Assembly (NCBI RefSeq): GCF_021155775.2
Contig: NC_060234.1
Location: forward strand, 33,973,026-34,037,025
Origin: Neodiprion pinetum
Taxonomy: Eukaryota > Arthropoda > Insecta > Hymenoptera > Diprionidae
Length of the DNA stretch: 64,000 nucleotides
Direction of reading: 5' to 3'
A program made the position numbers and the translations under genes. The notes beneath the pieces are model-generated. The model ran no database searches, was not told where the DNA came from, and saw only the letters and a program-made list of their open reading frames with translations. Each line of letters opens with the position of its first letter. Positions within the stretch are counted from its first letter, which is position 1. Positions 27,245-41,154 of this stretch are shown piece by piece.

Positions 27245-27553
27245 CTAAGTCACACCAACGACGTTTTCTCACCAGTCTACTAAGCTTTATTATTTTGTTA
27301 CACTTTCTTCTCATATTTACATTACTATCCTTACTTTGTACTCTTATCAATTATCTTTAAATCTTTAAACCTTGCGTTGACGGTATTATTACTTAGATCG
27401 ATGTACTATTATTTCTCTTATCTAAGATACATTACTATGATTATTTACTATTCTTATTTACCATGACTTATTATCTTGTGTATCTACTATTTGTATCACT
27501 TTTTGCCACATAGCGTGCTAGGGCATATTGAATCAATCAAATCAAATCAAAAA
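27245..27553 (+). other. 3' untranslated region and tail of the decayed LINE
   Basis: AT-rich sequence with TTATTA/TTACTA-like runs follows the ORF1 stop. It ends in GGGCATATTGAATCAATCAA and then ATCAA-type repeats. There is no open frame of note. A CT microsatellite at 27554-27567 abuts the tail and may mark the target site. Confidence 0.6.
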
Positions 27554-27567
27554 TCTCTCTCTCTCTC
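27554..27567. repeat. Short (TC)n run abutting the LINE tail
   Basis: It directly follows the ATCAA-type tail of the retrotransposon and so marks the element's 3' boundary. Confidence 0.85.
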
Positions 27568-30500
27568 ATCCCTCTCCTTTCACAACTTCACGAAAAAAAT
27601 TTTCACGAAAAAGCTCTTCTTTGCATGCCCGATTCGCATGGCGACAAAAAATATTTGCAAGCTTTTGAAATGCGGAATGCGTGCTGGGAGAATTGATACG
27701 TGAGAACCCGATCTGTCATATATTGACCGCAGACTGCGATGACGATGAAAATGAAAAATATAAGAAGCGTATTTCTCGTATGTCGTATCTCGTACAGAAA
27801 TCTAGTCCGTCGTATACGCTGCGCGAGAAATTGACGTTATTCTGCGTGTCAGCAATTAATGCCGCGGTGCAACAGGTTGGTTGTATATTAACTGGAAGCG
27901 AAGTATTTCGAGGCGTTCAAACTGTCAAGCAAGCATTCGTATTGCGTACATGCGCATTTACCTATGTATATATCCGCACGAGCGATGCAGAACTTGTCAG
28001 GGGTGACACCGCATATTTCTGAATGACGTAATTTCAGCTGACCTCGCAATCGAGGCGTATCGGATTTCGAACGTGTTTCAGCGAAGACTCGGTTTTAGGA
28101 AGAGAAGAGAAAGAGAATCTTTCCGTTGATCGCGACATTCAAGAAAACTCATACCACGGGATAACGGTTTGAGACAGCAAGAGACGACACACTTCATAGA
28201 ACATCCCTGACCTCGTAGAAGTTGATCAAACCAAATATAATTAATTAAAACTATTTCTTTGCGTTCTCTTATAGTTGTACAAAGACAAAATTCTCCCTAA
28301 TAAAAAACAAGCTTAATGAGAAACCGAGGGGTAATCAATGGATTCTTTCTTTCCGCATCAGACACGATAAACTATCATCCAAAATCTAAAGTAAGATAAG
28401 GTGACGTCTGTAAGAATTACGACGCTTGCTAAATCAACAGTTCAGGGGATCAGAGGGTAACAATTTACGTTGCCGAAGGGTTGCGGCTGCAAGACTCGAG
28501 GGCGTCGGTTTCCGCTCCTTTGGGACAAGCCTGACGGTATCGGTCCGTGCAGCAGCCTCTCTCGAGTAGCTGGCCAGCTGTTTCGGAGCTCGTGTCGAGG
28601 TGCCGGGGTGACAAGGATCCTCGTGTGCGGTACATGTACCGTGTCCGTCCGGTGATCCTGGTCGGCTCGGTCATCTGGCAGTTGTTAAATTGCAATATTA
28701 CGAGGTGCCAGCCCCTCCGGGACGCGTGGTCAAGCTACCGCCCTTCTACCCTTGCCGGCAAGGTCATTGGTCATCCTGAAGTATCCGCTGCAGCCGACGC
28801 TGCAGCTTCGCCTGCTAATCCATACTTATTTGTAGGGACGACGCTTCTTACCTGGTATCCGACCCCGCGACATCTTTATGCGGTGTTTTCTTTCCGCATT
28901 GTCAGCTCTCGGCCGTCTTAAATTTACAATGCCCGCCCCAGAGCCCGTGCTCACCTCTCTTCGGCGATGAATACAATATGATTCGGACTTCTAACTGTAT
29001 TTCCCCTCGCCCTCCGCTCTTGCCCATTCCTCTGGTTGAACCTTGCTCCGCAGAGGCTGTAAAGTAATTTACAACCGGGCTTAAAATCTTCGAGCAGGAG
29101 AAGAGCTGTCTCCGCAGGTAACTCAACTCGGTACGAGGGATCTGGTCATGTAAATTCTTGTAAATCATACGAGTTTCGGACGCGGTGACGATCTAGGAAG
29201 AAGACATTTTTACAAGATCTGCCGTTTCGCTTGTATTACCCTCGGCATTTAGTAGGTAGATACTTGTTGGCAAAGCGCATAGTAGGAAACGAACGTGCTC
29301 GTACACTTTTCACATTTACGAATGCTCGCCCTCTCGCTCATCTGTGCACGTGTGTGTACGCAGTGTGCCTGCTGCGTGTACGGAGCAATCTACGTTTATA
29401 CGTACATATACACGCACGAGCGAACAGCGCGAATACGTGCTATCCGTGTCCAGTCGGTTACGTAAAGTGGGCTCCTTTATTGCACACCTCTTGCGCGTCC
29501 ACGGCACTAATTAACGCGGGAGAAACCGGGAGTCAGCCGGCCGAGAGATATACGACAAAGCCAAGGGATGCTTGCCAGCGCATTTCACGTTCCCGATGCT
29601 GAGCATTTTTTTTATTTCTTTTTTCACGGTTTCTCCTCTTTCGAACTTGGGCGAGACTCGGGATGACGCGACACTGACGTACCGTTCTTATATTTACACG
29701 CGATGCAGTATCAGAGATTGTCGTACTACTCGTTAGGCACGTTCGAGATTTTTATTCTCAATCTCGGACGGAAGTCGCCTCGAATCCATTTGATAACGCA
29801 AGTTTCAGCAGCGGAATAACGATATTCACGATGAGTAGACGAAATCTGACGCCGACGACAAAATTCTCGTTCTCCATCTTCGACAGTTTTCAACTGCGGC
29901 GCATGAGGAACACACCCATCCTGCGTCTCTGATTGCTTTTCGCGTCTATTCGTCGCACCAGGTCACATTTTTCGTTCGCATAGTACGCGAACACACGCAC
30001 AAACTTCTTGCGTCCCACTTCATGGACGGGCGGTAGTAGATCTGGGTTAGATCGATTTCGCTACGAAGCCAGCAGAGCCAAGGCCGAAATCGTACAACGA
30101 TAATCTCTGAGCGCGAGAAGTTGTCAGGTTAATCTACTCGCGAATCGGTAGATGATAACGGATTTCATTCAATGTAACGGACTCGATAGCCCGACGCATA
30201 GACTGAATATCTCCATTAATCACTCCAGAACCAGTGCGCGGCTATTGTTCTTAGCTCGTATTATTACGTGTATGTCCGTTCCCCGTTTCCTCGACCAGCG
30301 ACAGTCATCGAGGCTCTCCTGGTATTATGACGTGATGCAAAAAAGATTGCTGACTGCCTTTGCGGAGGCTAAAGACACTTCTCAGCAAAATTGTAAATCG
30401 CGCAAGGTCGTCCGGATGTTACGAGATCTGGACCGTCACGCGCCTAAGAAGCGACGCACACGGCTCGCCGGTCTGCCAGCGGACAATACAACGCAACGCG

Positions 30501-33500
30501 AAGTGGTATTATCGCGACAGGATGAACTCGAAGATAATGCAAAAGCTTATCTACAGCCATCTCCGACAGCTCTCCGCGAAGTAATTATCCAACTGTCTCT
30601 CATCCGTGTGTACATAAGGTACCATTTCCTCTGGTTCTTTCGAGTCCTTGCGTCACGGTAACGAAACGTGAATAAAAAAATTTGATTGTCCTTTGCGGAG
30701 TTTCAAGATTTCCCCGTATCGAGTGTTGGATCATACTCTGCTCTATTGACCGTGAGTAATTAGATACTCTAGCGAGCTCGATAAAAGTTCAGTGTTATCA
30801 CCACGCGTGACGCGGGCTGGAAAACTTACGGATCGTGAACAAGCGTTCAACTATTCGGTCCCACGCCCCAGGGTCTGACACTTCTGGGCCTCGGCCGAGT
30901 CTCCGCGAGGCGCAAGGCGTCGAGACGCTCGTCGCGTCGTGTGACGAGTACCGGAGTAACCTAACTTTGCCGCAACGGAGGTGGCAGATCAAGTGTCCCG
31001 GACACGTTTCCTTCCCGCCGCCGGTACCGCCGACCAGTCTCAGGGTCCACCGTGGAGTGATCTTCACTCGCCGCGTAACAGGTACCAAGCGCGTGATCTC
31101 TCGAAAACTCCCAGCCTCACCTTCCGGCTGTCGTGTGGAATTTTTTTAAAACTCTCGTACGCCAAGTACAATTAAGACGACGAAGGTGATGCGCTTTGCA
31201 GAAGAACATGGAGTTTCATGGAATTGGTGTAATTAGCGAGAGCAGCATCGAGATTAACGATTATACTTTTAGGCGTTATACGGCTCAACAGCCGCAGTTT
31301 CGAGGTTCGAAAGTCGTTAAGGCTTCCATCGAAACTGTACGAGTAATTTGCGGAAATCTTGGTCAGGATCTGAAACGTCCTATCTGCGAATGATCGGGAT
31401 TACTTCCTCGGAGCCATCGTTAGTCTTGCAAGCTTCGAAATCAGAGGGCTCATTTGAAAGTAAACGGTTATTTGCTCGTTAGCGGTAACAGTTGAGCGGA
31501 TGTAATGCAGCAGTTAACGTGGCCGACTCAACGTTAACGTGACTAACGAATTCCCGCGACATGGGTAACGGTACCGAAGGATGGCCTGCATAGGTCGAAG
31601 TTTACGCGCCCTTTCGACGAGCAGCGGTCCTTGACAACTCCGTCGCGCATCTATGTACCGTCGTTGCAACACGACGGAGGCACGGTTACCGTACCGAGCC
31701 CTGAAACGACACGTGCGCCACCGCATCCAAGCCAGACTTCCGGTCAGTCCGTGCCTCTTCTTCGAGCTGCGATCGAACCGAACGTCTTCGCCAAGACGGA
31801 AGACGACGACGAGGAGGAAACGTGAATCGATAATGCCGCCTGCGTGTATCTCGTAACCTCAGCTCAACCACTGCAATATTAATGCCGTTTCGTTGCTGAC
31901 CCACACGTGTTCCACCTAACTAATGGGGACAGGATGATCGATAACGATTGTCGACAGATTAACGGGGATCTTAAGAGGTTGACCTTTTTCACCTCCTCGC
32001 AATCTGATGTTTTGACAAGTATTCACTCGACGGGTTTTCACGAGGAATAGATTACGAAAGGACTCGAACGGTGTAACGTTAGCTCAAAATTGAATACCAA
32101 TTGCTCCTTTTAAATACTCGCCGTGTCAAGTTATATAAAGTTTGAGAGCCAATAGCCTCGGTTCGACGCGACTTTCACCTTTGACTTCAAAAACGAACAT
32201 CGGTGAGTGGGGGTAAAAAGTTGGAAAATCAAGATTTCGAACAATTAATCTTTCGTTATTTTATTCCCGCATGTTAGAAATTTCGGTATATCGATCAGTC
32301 GACATGTTGACCCTTCCAAGTTTTGACTCCCGTCCATATTGGTCTCTGGTAAGCCCCGGTAAAGTCGATTCTGAGCAGGTCAGAAATAAGATTGTCTCTG
32401 TCAGCCTCTAGCCAATCACAGCGACGCGTCGAGCAGATGCAGCGCGTGCTATTGAACAAGCCCAAGTCGGACTCTAGTGCTGCCAACCTTATTTCTGGCC
32501 CGTCAGAATTAGGGGGCGTCAGAACGGACTTTACTCGGGTCCACCTACAATAACAAGCACATAGCTCGGATAGCGCATCTCGCCTGGCACAAGATGCAGA
32601 ATGAATCTTAAACGCGAGCGTTACGAAGTCGATCTTTTGTTTGATATCAGCAGCGATGACCGTTCGTTCGGCCAATTAGCGGCAAACGGGTGAGCGGGCT
32701 GATGTGCAGGGAGTTGGCTGATGAATTAATTAAGTGTTGATACGCTATGATTACGATTTATTACAAGCCCGACGTTATATGCGGTATACATTATACAGCC
32801 GCAGGTGTATATTATACACGAGCTGCCTGTCCTTCCGAAACAGACTCTCGCACCTCTCTCCGGCTGGCCAGAGCGAACGTCGCGTTTTCTCCAGTTGCAC
32901 AAGTCGCCTTGCTTCGTCTACCCGTCTCTCTCGAATTCGCTTATCTTCGACTCGCGCGAGTCGCGCTACATGCACTCGACGAATCGGCGAACACTCCCGC
33001 GCGCACATTCGCCTCCGCATTTCTGATTCGCGGATGTGTTGGTGCGCCGAGACGGAGACGTCCCGGTCTCGCACCCGGTGCTCGAATGACAAGGTGAAGC
33101 ACCTCTCCGGAAGCAGATCTATTTTTGTCTTTATCAAAGCAACGCGACACCGTGCAGCATCTAATGTTCCGCTGTCGCCCTCGGCGACAACCTCGAACAA
33201 TAAGCGACCGGCAACGAGGACAATAAAACTTCGATTGCTACCGCAAGCTGCAAAGCTCGGCGTTGCTGCACGTATGGTGTCACCTTTGAAAGGTCGCACC
33301 TCGCCGAGATGCCGCGAAATCGTCCCCACTCATCGTAGAACGCGACGCGCGACTTTCCGGCACCTTCGTCGTTTCTCTGGACCGGAAATCAGGCCGAAAG
33401 AATTTCTTTATGCTGTATTCGAGGCGAATTTTATCGGCACCTACGGAACTCGATGCGGAATAATTGAACTATCGCATTCAGTCGAGTCCGCGCACGGACG

Positions 33501-36414
33501 CTTCTCTTATAAAACCTTTCTCTCCGCCAAATGTAACTAACAGTCTTATACGTTTGGCGTGTAGTACGGAACAACGCTAATTAATCTTAGGTAACTGGTT
33601 CTGGGCAGGGTAAGACGTGTCTTATGCCATATGGTCGGAGATGGTCCGATTGCTGGAATAACTTTATTACTCAGGATACGTTATTGTTATAGTAATATCA
33701 CGTAGATGCACTAATAAAAATCTCCTATCCACTCTCCATGGGTCCAAGAATAGTGATAAATTCACCGGGGAATAAAAACTGACGAAATACGTGCGTACGT
33801 CGATACCGTGAATCATTCTAGACGTTGTCCTTATCAGAAATTTGTATCTAAATCAAAGAGTAATTTCCTGGCAATACGGGATGACCAAACTTCTCCGACG
33901 TCAAAGTGTTTTATCGCGAAAAATTCAAGCAGTAAGCGGATAATTAACCACAGCAGTCGCGTTTCACAATTTTCGTACTCATTTTCCGCAAACTTCAACG
34001 TCGCACGCGTTTATAAATAGCATTGATCAGCTTGACATACATATTTGTGCGAGATAATAAAATGTGTTGGAAAAATCATCTTCATTCGACCGGAATTCGG
34101 GCATTTGAGTTTGAAGCAGTGGAGTTGAAGCTCTAAGATTCTCAACTCGTATCGTAACTAGGATCGCTGTCGAATCGTACCCGCGATTTTCGTGTACCCG
34201 CGAGATAAGATCGATTCACCGAGGCGGTGGCGGCGCGGGCGTTCGGTCAGTCTTGGTATTCGCCTGTTTACTTGGTTCAAGATCTTCAACTCTCCAATGT
34301 ATATAGGTATGTATTATACCTATGCCCATGCATATTGCATCAGATAAGAATGATTTACAACGCATATTTCGTCACGATTATTGTAGGCATACGGCGTGCG
34401 CATACTGCGCATAGGTATAAGTTACCGGAGATATATTCTCACCTTCCCAGATCCCGGTGAATAAATTAAAAACATTTGAAATTGTTTCAAACGACTATCA
34501 TGCGCTACGATTAAACTTACCGCCCTCAGCGTAAGCAACCGTTCCTTGCTCAATAAACGTGAATCTTTATATGATCAGGTGTTCCATGGAGCTCAATAAT
34601 TGTTCGCTCAGACAGTTGGCTGTTTAACCGTCTGCATACACGCAATAACAGATGATAGTTTTTCCGTAAAATTTCCCCTCGCATGCGGATTGATCTTTTA
34701 CACCGTAAATATAGTAATTCGAATACCACGGATCTCTGGTTCTCCGAACACAGACATCTGTTACAATTGTCAAATATTGCAAAAAAGAAGAGTACGAAAA
34801 AATTGGAAGTACGAAACCGGGTTAAGCGAAGAAGAATTCCTAAAGATTGTCGTATTCCTCGACACAAGTGTGTATTCGGTAATGCGGGGCAAGGTATAAA
34901 AAAGAAGGAAGTGACGAAGGCTCGGGAAGGCGGCGGAGGGGGAGGAGGAATCGGAAAGGGGAAGGCTATCCCTTCCGGCTCCAATTTATGTCAGGATCTA
35001 CTGGAGATTAGAACGCACGTGCGATAACCGATCGATATAGTGACTTCCTTCCTGTCCTGTTACAGCATTTATATTACATGTACTATATAAATTGTACGGA
35101 TTTCTCTGCACCAGGATGTAAGCGATTCCATGGATCCGGCATCTTATTCACAATTATCGTCTACTGTACCTTCATCGCGTTGCGATCCTGCAATCTGAGT
35201 TACAACCTGCAACCCCGCCATGTATATGTATAATATCGAAACACGATTGTCGATGTGTCGAATATACCTATATATCGTAAAAGTTTTGGATATCACGAAA
35301 GTTAAATATGGGTTCGTTGAGCGACGGAGAAGTGAGCAAGAAAGGCAAAATTAAAAGGTGGGAAAAATGTGTTTGAAACAGGACTGTTTTTACAATGTTT
35401 GTTGACGCAGCAGCCTTATTCGTTTCATAAGATATGAGAGCTCTTATACGTCTTTTATCTACAATGACTACTATATGATTAGAAAGGGGGCAAAACGGGT
35501 GATTCCATCCATTGTAATATATATAATGTATACATATACATACGTATATATACTGTTTGTGCATAGATACGTTGTACTGTAAAGAAACTACGAATCTAAG
35601 TGTGTTTTTCGGCCAATCCTCGAGGTCACCCTCGCCTCTGCAGACCCGAAACACGTGCACGTTGATTGGGATCTCTCGGTCTATCTCAGTTGCCTATAAA
35701 TGTGATAACGCGTCCTTCTCTTTCCTTCTTCTCCCTCGCTCTCCTTATCTCGCGTTGCCGCAGAGTTCATCACCAAGGAGGCGGAGAGCGAGGCGAAGGG
35801 GGATAGAAATGCGAAGAGACGCGCGTATGCGGTACACACGTGTGTTGGTTCGCGAGCCTCTGCGTGTCGCGTGTGCGCATGTCTGTGTAGGTAGACGTCC
35901 GTGCAGAAGAGGAGAGGAGAGGAGAGGAGATACGCGCAAGAATCTCCGCTCGGAGAACGGAATTTGCTGTACCGTGAACATCTCGGGAGAGAAGAGTGTG
36001 CGGTTGTTGCGGCCGGTAGCTAAAAGATACACCTATATACGGAATACAGGAAGCGCGCCGGGGAGACTACTCATCTTTATATCCTACGTCGTTGCCTGCC
36101 TTCCTACCTTCCTACCGTCAGCTCCGGACGAGACCGGCTCTGGAACGGCTCGTACGAGCACGAATTATTGTATCTTCACAGTCTGGTGATTCGCCAGCTG
36201 TGCCCCCGTTGGTACCGCGTATAATAACGCGAGGCGACTAGAGTGCGAACACCGAGAGCCTCCTCTCCGCTCCTTGTGTCTGCAGACCGCAGCCAAGTGA
36301 GCTGGCCATACAGGCATCCGTTCGCATTTCTACGGAAACGTTTCGATTTCCGAAGAAAGAGGGAAAACATCACCTTCTCACACAAACGCACTCACGATTG
36401 CTCTGTTTTTCCTT

Positions 36415-36416
<2 letters not shown>
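27568..36416. other. Long non-coding stretch
   Basis: It holds the longest frame of the window (268 codons, 32734-33540). That frame is Arg/Ser-rich and faces a 184-codon frame on the other strand. A 169-codon frame at 30152-30661 has a more balanced composition but no recognisable domain. I regard all as chance. No RNA gene was seen. Confidence 0.55.
35911..35930. repeat. (GGAGA)4 pentanucleotide repeat
   Basis: Four perfect GGAGA units in an otherwise GC-rich stretch. Confidence 0.9.

Positions 36417-36452
<36 letters not shown>
36417..36452. repeat. (TC)n microsatellite
   Basis: About 17 uninterrupted TC units, followed by TTCACTCTCACACACAC. Confidence 0.95.
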
Positions 36453-36454
<2 letters not shown>

Positions 36455-37327
36455 ACTCTCACACACACTCGCAGTTTAATTCTTACTCGCATGAAGAAGA
36501 ATTAGACAGCAATACGGATGCACAGAGACGCGCGTTGGGAGGCTTTGGTTAATCGTCTAGAATAATTGTAGACGCAGTGTCGCTAGGACGATGGTGACGA
36601 TGATAATGACGAAGCGCGGTGAGTTTTCATGCGTGTATCTGAAACGAAAGACATCGCGGTATCATTGCTTGCGATAAAGGGTAATCTAGGAATTACGTCT
36701 AATGGAATAAATGAAATCTCACAGCACGGAATAACGTGTGAAAAGAAGCGGATAACATATTTGGAGTCGAAGCGCTCCCGTCAAAGTCTGGAGCCTGCAG
36801 ATTGTTTCTACGATAATATACGCTCGTCGGCCGCGTAACCGTACATTAGACAAACGATCGAATATCATATCGTCATCGGCCGTGCCAGGGTGTGTAAGGG
36901 GTGTGAAGAGGCAACTTCGATACAGCGTGTATACATACAGGCGCTAACGCGGCAACGCGTCGTGGAAGCAGGTAACACGCATATACCTGTCTTTTCAACG
37001 CCCAGCATCTGCGCAATCCTCCGACGTCGTCAGCACCTGTGTACACGAGAAGACGTATATAATCTCTCGTGCCAAGAGAGGCCACCTTTGTAACAACGAT
37101 CACCGTCACCGCAGGAACAAGCCCGAATAAACGTCTCGCGTTAATATACCGCGGAACATGTACAATCGCATGTATACACGTCGGGAGGTCTGCTCGTGTG
37201 TGTGAATGTCCGTGCAGGTACAAAGATGATTATTTATACCCGATGAAAACGGAGAGGAGAACAAACAGATAAGCAAACGGAAAGAAAGAAAAACAAAAGG
37301 AAAGTAACGCCTCGGTAAAACACTCGT

Positions 37328-37347
37328 CCCCGGAGATCCCCGGAGAT
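37328..37347. repeat. Tandem duplication of CCCCGGAGAT
   Basis: A 10-bp unit occurs twice head to tail. It is a minor slippage-type duplication. Confidence 0.6.
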
Positions 37348-40084
37348 GAGCTATACACCCGCCCAGCTATACGGGCAATAACGACGTTGGCGATAATTCA
37401 TTTCCCGGTATCGCACCTATACGTAGGTATATATACGAAACGCCGAGTGTTACACTCGTCCGCGAGCAAGCTCAGATAAGATACATCTCTCCCCTGACTT
37501 ACTGACTGCTCGCCAGCTCTCTTAATCTCCTCCGAGGTGTGCCCCGTACGTGCCGTCCAATTTCATCCAGCGTCTCGGATGATAAATTCGACCGCGACAG
37601 CGTTGCCCGATCCTCCTTATATACGCCGAATGCGCAATTAGCGATACGCCTACGGGCATGTGGCGTACGAAACTTTCGTTAATATCGGATAATCGAGCGA
37701 GGGATTCGAGATCCCTTCAATTCTTACCCTCGCTTCTAAGACCAAGGAAATCCCTCCCCCGGCCCCCCTCCGCACGCCTGTCACGTATCCGATGCTCGAC
37801 TCAACCTAGTCGGATGATGCACCGCAAGCTCTGAAAGCTCCGTGTATCTTTCACCCACACTTGCGCCGATCCGTGGTTAAGCGAGCCGAAGGTGCGTACA
37901 TACGCGTGCAGGTATCGAGCCTCGAGATAGCGGGTTGATATATCGTTGACTGCACATGGTATTCCGATATCGAATCACTCTCGCCTCCGTACGGATCACC
38001 GATCGAACGTTTTCCTGCTATCTACGCCGTTATACCTGTACAAACCTCGACCGATTTGAATCGAAGCATTTTTGTACGACATCGATCGACTACCTTGCCG
38101 ACTGTGACCGTTCGTTTCGCGTCAAACTTTTTTCAAGCGATAAAACGTTGAGTAAAAACAGGTTGATCCTATTCTTGGATCGATTTGACCTTAATTTCAA
38201 CCGCAATCGCAAACGGCATCCGTGACCCGTATCCCGCACGACTCTACGCGGCGCAAACCGCGTCGGGGATGTTAAGACGGAGTGTCATCGCGAACGTTAG
38301 ACGTATAGACCTATCGGAATGGGGCGAGGATCGGAGAGAATTTAAGTACCTATAATTCGGTAATTTTCGACGAGGCAGACGAGAAGGAAGCCCTGCAGCC
38401 GAGCCGACGCGACGTTGTCGGGTCAGGTTGGCGCTTTTAGCTATTCGAAAGGCCTCGCAGAGAGGAAGACTCACCCACGCGAGGCGAGGCGGGGGAGGAG
38501 GGGGGGAGCAGCCCGGCTGAAAGAAGCCAACGCCGGGCACCGCCAGGAGCAGCAGCATCATACATAACAATATTACATCCCGAGCGGTACAATGGCTCTC
38601 CGACCGGAAGTACGCTACCTGTCTCCCACGTCAGCCGCACGGACGCGCAGCCTCCCAACGTCCCTGACTCGTCGAGACCGTCGAGACTATCCCACAGCCA
38701 TTTACCCCATCTGTGTTTGTATAGGTGCCGGTGTATCTTTATCCATCTATATTATATCTCTTTGCCGAGATCCGCGGTGTGTGGGTGGCCGTTCGTTCTT
38801 GCCTTCGTTCCTTCTCTGTCCGGTACGTGCGCTCGTCGCGTGTGCACGTGTGTGCTGTATTATCGTATTATCATCATTATTATTATTCTTATTGCCTTTT
38901 TGTGCGCTCCCGCGTGTGTGTGGGTGTGGGTACAGCGCTGCAGCACACTTGTGTCTACCTTCACGGCTAGCGGAGCGTCTCTCTCCTATTACGAATAAAT
39001 GTTTCACCCTGGCCCGCGTGTGCGTTTTTCCATCTCTCTGTGTGCGTGCGGCGGGTGTTTGTCTTGGGTATTCCGTGTATACGGAAGACGGGAGAGTATA
39101 CGGATAAACGCGTTTCTTTATGCTCTTCGTGTTTCCAAACTGTCTTTCATCTCTTTCGTCCCAATCTTTGAGAGGAGCGCGGGTTGATTACGAATGAGCT
39201 AGCTTCGCCTCTCAGCTTTATACCCGCGTGGCACACGGGCTCCTTAGAGATTTTAAACCTGTGTGTAAAGAAAACAACAGCATCGAGTGGCCAAAAGTGC
39301 TGACTTAAATTATTACATTTTTTTACAACCATTTACGCTCTCGGAAAAGTTGATCCCTCGAATTGTCGCGAATTTCTTGCCGAATTCTACTTTAATTGGT
39401 GAAACGAAGAAAGAAAATGGATGAAAACATTTCACTTTGCACAATCCGTAGATCGAGTCAGCTCTGTATAAATGGACGGAAACAAACGATCGATTAAGTA
39501 TACGGTATTGGAAAGCTAACAACTTCAGAGTGTGTGGATTTTTCCAAACCCCTAATCCGTATCGGGATCGTACGTAATACGCATGATGGTACGTACGGTT
39601 TCTAGGCCGCGCGTGATGAGAACTACGTGCTGTATGTGGGTATGCGAGAAATATCTACGTATCACCGAGAGTTTACGGATGACGTTTGCGGCGTGACGCG
39701 AGTTCGTCTTCTTATCTCATACGTGTACAAAGAATATATAGATAGGAGTTGATCACGACTCGCGGTTCATCCTTACAGCTGGAACGTCGAAGGCGTCTTT
39801 GGACGTCGAAGGTGCCGAGACTGAGATAAACTCCGCGGGAGTTCCGGCCCGATATCTCGCGAGCAGCTCTCAAAGCTACCATAGCGCGTCTCTTTTTCGG
39901 CATGGTTCCCAGCTCCCCACGGCTGACGAGGATATAATTGTTGCGGCTCCGGATGAGGAACAGGTATGCAGGGACATCTGTTTCGGATCTCATCGACGCC
40001 GCAATAAGATCACCGCTGATGGCTCAAACGGTGTATATATAATATTCGACGTCGACATACGGCGGGCGTCAAAATTCACCCGCC

Positions 40085-40135
40085 GGAGAGAGAGTGAGAG
40101 AGACAGTGTGAGAGACGGTGTGAGGGAGAGAGAGA
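40085..40135. repeat. GA-rich low-complexity tract
   Basis: GAGAGA runs broken by TGTGAGAGAC repeats. Confidence 0.8.
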
Positions 40136-41136
40136 TCGAGTCCCGCTCAGCCGCATTCGCCCTGCGTTTCATGAGTAATTAAACAGGTGGTGCCGGAATT
40201 TCTTCGACATATTATAATAGGAAACAAAAAAGAGGAATTTTCGAAAAGTCGGATTCGTTCGGACTTTGAACGAATGTTAATGTTTTGTGGAACGGGCCTG
40301 GAATCAATCGAGTCATTCTAGCAGCATCGAAAAATAATTTTCTGAACTATAAATAGACACGGAGTGCAACTGATTCTGACCAAAAAATTTCGTACATGTC
40401 TGTAATTTACAAGCTTATTTCAAATACTCGTATATCATACATATAATATGAGTGAAATGCGATTGTCTACTTCAAGGATATCTTATACTTTTTCAGTTGT
40501 ATTCATATCCCTCTAAACGATTAATATAATATTTAACGAGCGTGATTAAGTCATTGTTCTTTTAGATAAACGATGCTGTGATGAGAGATGTAAACGCGTT
40601 CCAATGCTAACGCACGGTTTGTATAATAATAATAACAATAACAATGAATACAGAGCACAATGCCGCGAGTACGACTCTTGCACTATACTGTTGAATAGTT
40701 TTATAACCGAGGTACGTATACTACCGTAACAACCGCGTGATAAAAAAGAAAAAAACAAAAAAAAAAAAGAAACACACACGCGTTCCGTGCAATTCCCGCG
40801 TGAATCTGTACATATGCAGGTACCTAAGCAATATAGTCGGGTAATCCACGCAGGTATATCCATATAATGCTTACACGCATGCGTGAGCTGGTTTATCTTC
40901 AAGTTGGTTGGCACATACGGTGTATAATGTGGAAACACGCGTATCTATAACTAGTAGAAAAGCTCAGCATCAGGATGAAGAAAAAATAAATAAAAAATAA
41001 AAAAGCGTGCCGGACTGAACGTCGAATGGGCGCAAGTCGCAGCACGAAGGGAGATAGCCTAAATATCCCTGCGCCTAGTTAGCCTCGCTCGTCTATTTTG
41101 TATGCAAGATTTGTACCGGCATCTATCTGCCTGCCT

Positions 41137-41154
41137 CCCCCCCCCCCCCCCCCC
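41137..41154. repeat. C18 homopolymer
   Basis: Eighteen consecutive C residues. The length may be misjudged by assembly. Confidence 0.9.

Larger units (their letters stand above)
26221..27553 (+). mobile_element. Decayed LINE-type (CR1/Jockey-like) retrotransposon, ORF1 plus 3' tail, no ORF2
   Basis: This segment holds a broken ORF1 (26271-27244) followed directly by about 300 bp of T-rich, stop-rich 3' untranslated sequence. It ends in ATCAATCAAATCAAATCAAA, a short repetitive tail of the kind left by target-primed reverse transcription. No reverse transcriptase or endonuclease coding sequence lies between ORF1 and the tail. The 3' boundary at ~27553 is clear, because a CT microsatellite begins there. 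The 5' boundary is not: the start given is only a little upstream of the first ORF1 codon, and the element may extend into 25.8-26.2 kb. The exact family (CR1, Kiri, Jockey or a relative) cannot be fixed from ORF1 alone. Confidence 0.7.
36453..41136. other. Non-coding stretch
   Basis: From 38.6 to 39.1 kb, pyrimidine-rich DNA gives a 171-codon Cys/Ser/Leu-rich frame, typical of low-complexity sequence. From 40.4 to 41.0 kb the sequence is AT-rich with AATAATAATAACAATAAC near 40626 and A-rich runs near 40745. No gene was seen. Confidence 0.55.

Noticed and set aside
27681..28022. 113-codon frame next to the LINE tail
   Set aside because: It starts at GTG, lies outside the element boundary, and shows no domain; frames of this length are common by chance here.
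30152..30661. 169-codon frame on + with balanced composition
   Set aside because: No recognisable domain and no clear promoter or partner exon; a frame of this length is expected about twice by chance in 64 kb. Left open but not called.
32734..33540. 268-codon open frame on +, longest in the window
   Set aside because: Rich in Arg, Ser and Thr, with a 184-codon frame on the opposite strand over the same DNA; no domain, no splice logic. Frames this long are expected a few times by chance here.
38592..39107. 171-codon Cys/Leu/Ser-rich frame
   Set aside because: Lies in pyrimidine-rich low-complexity DNA and is open in several frames at once.
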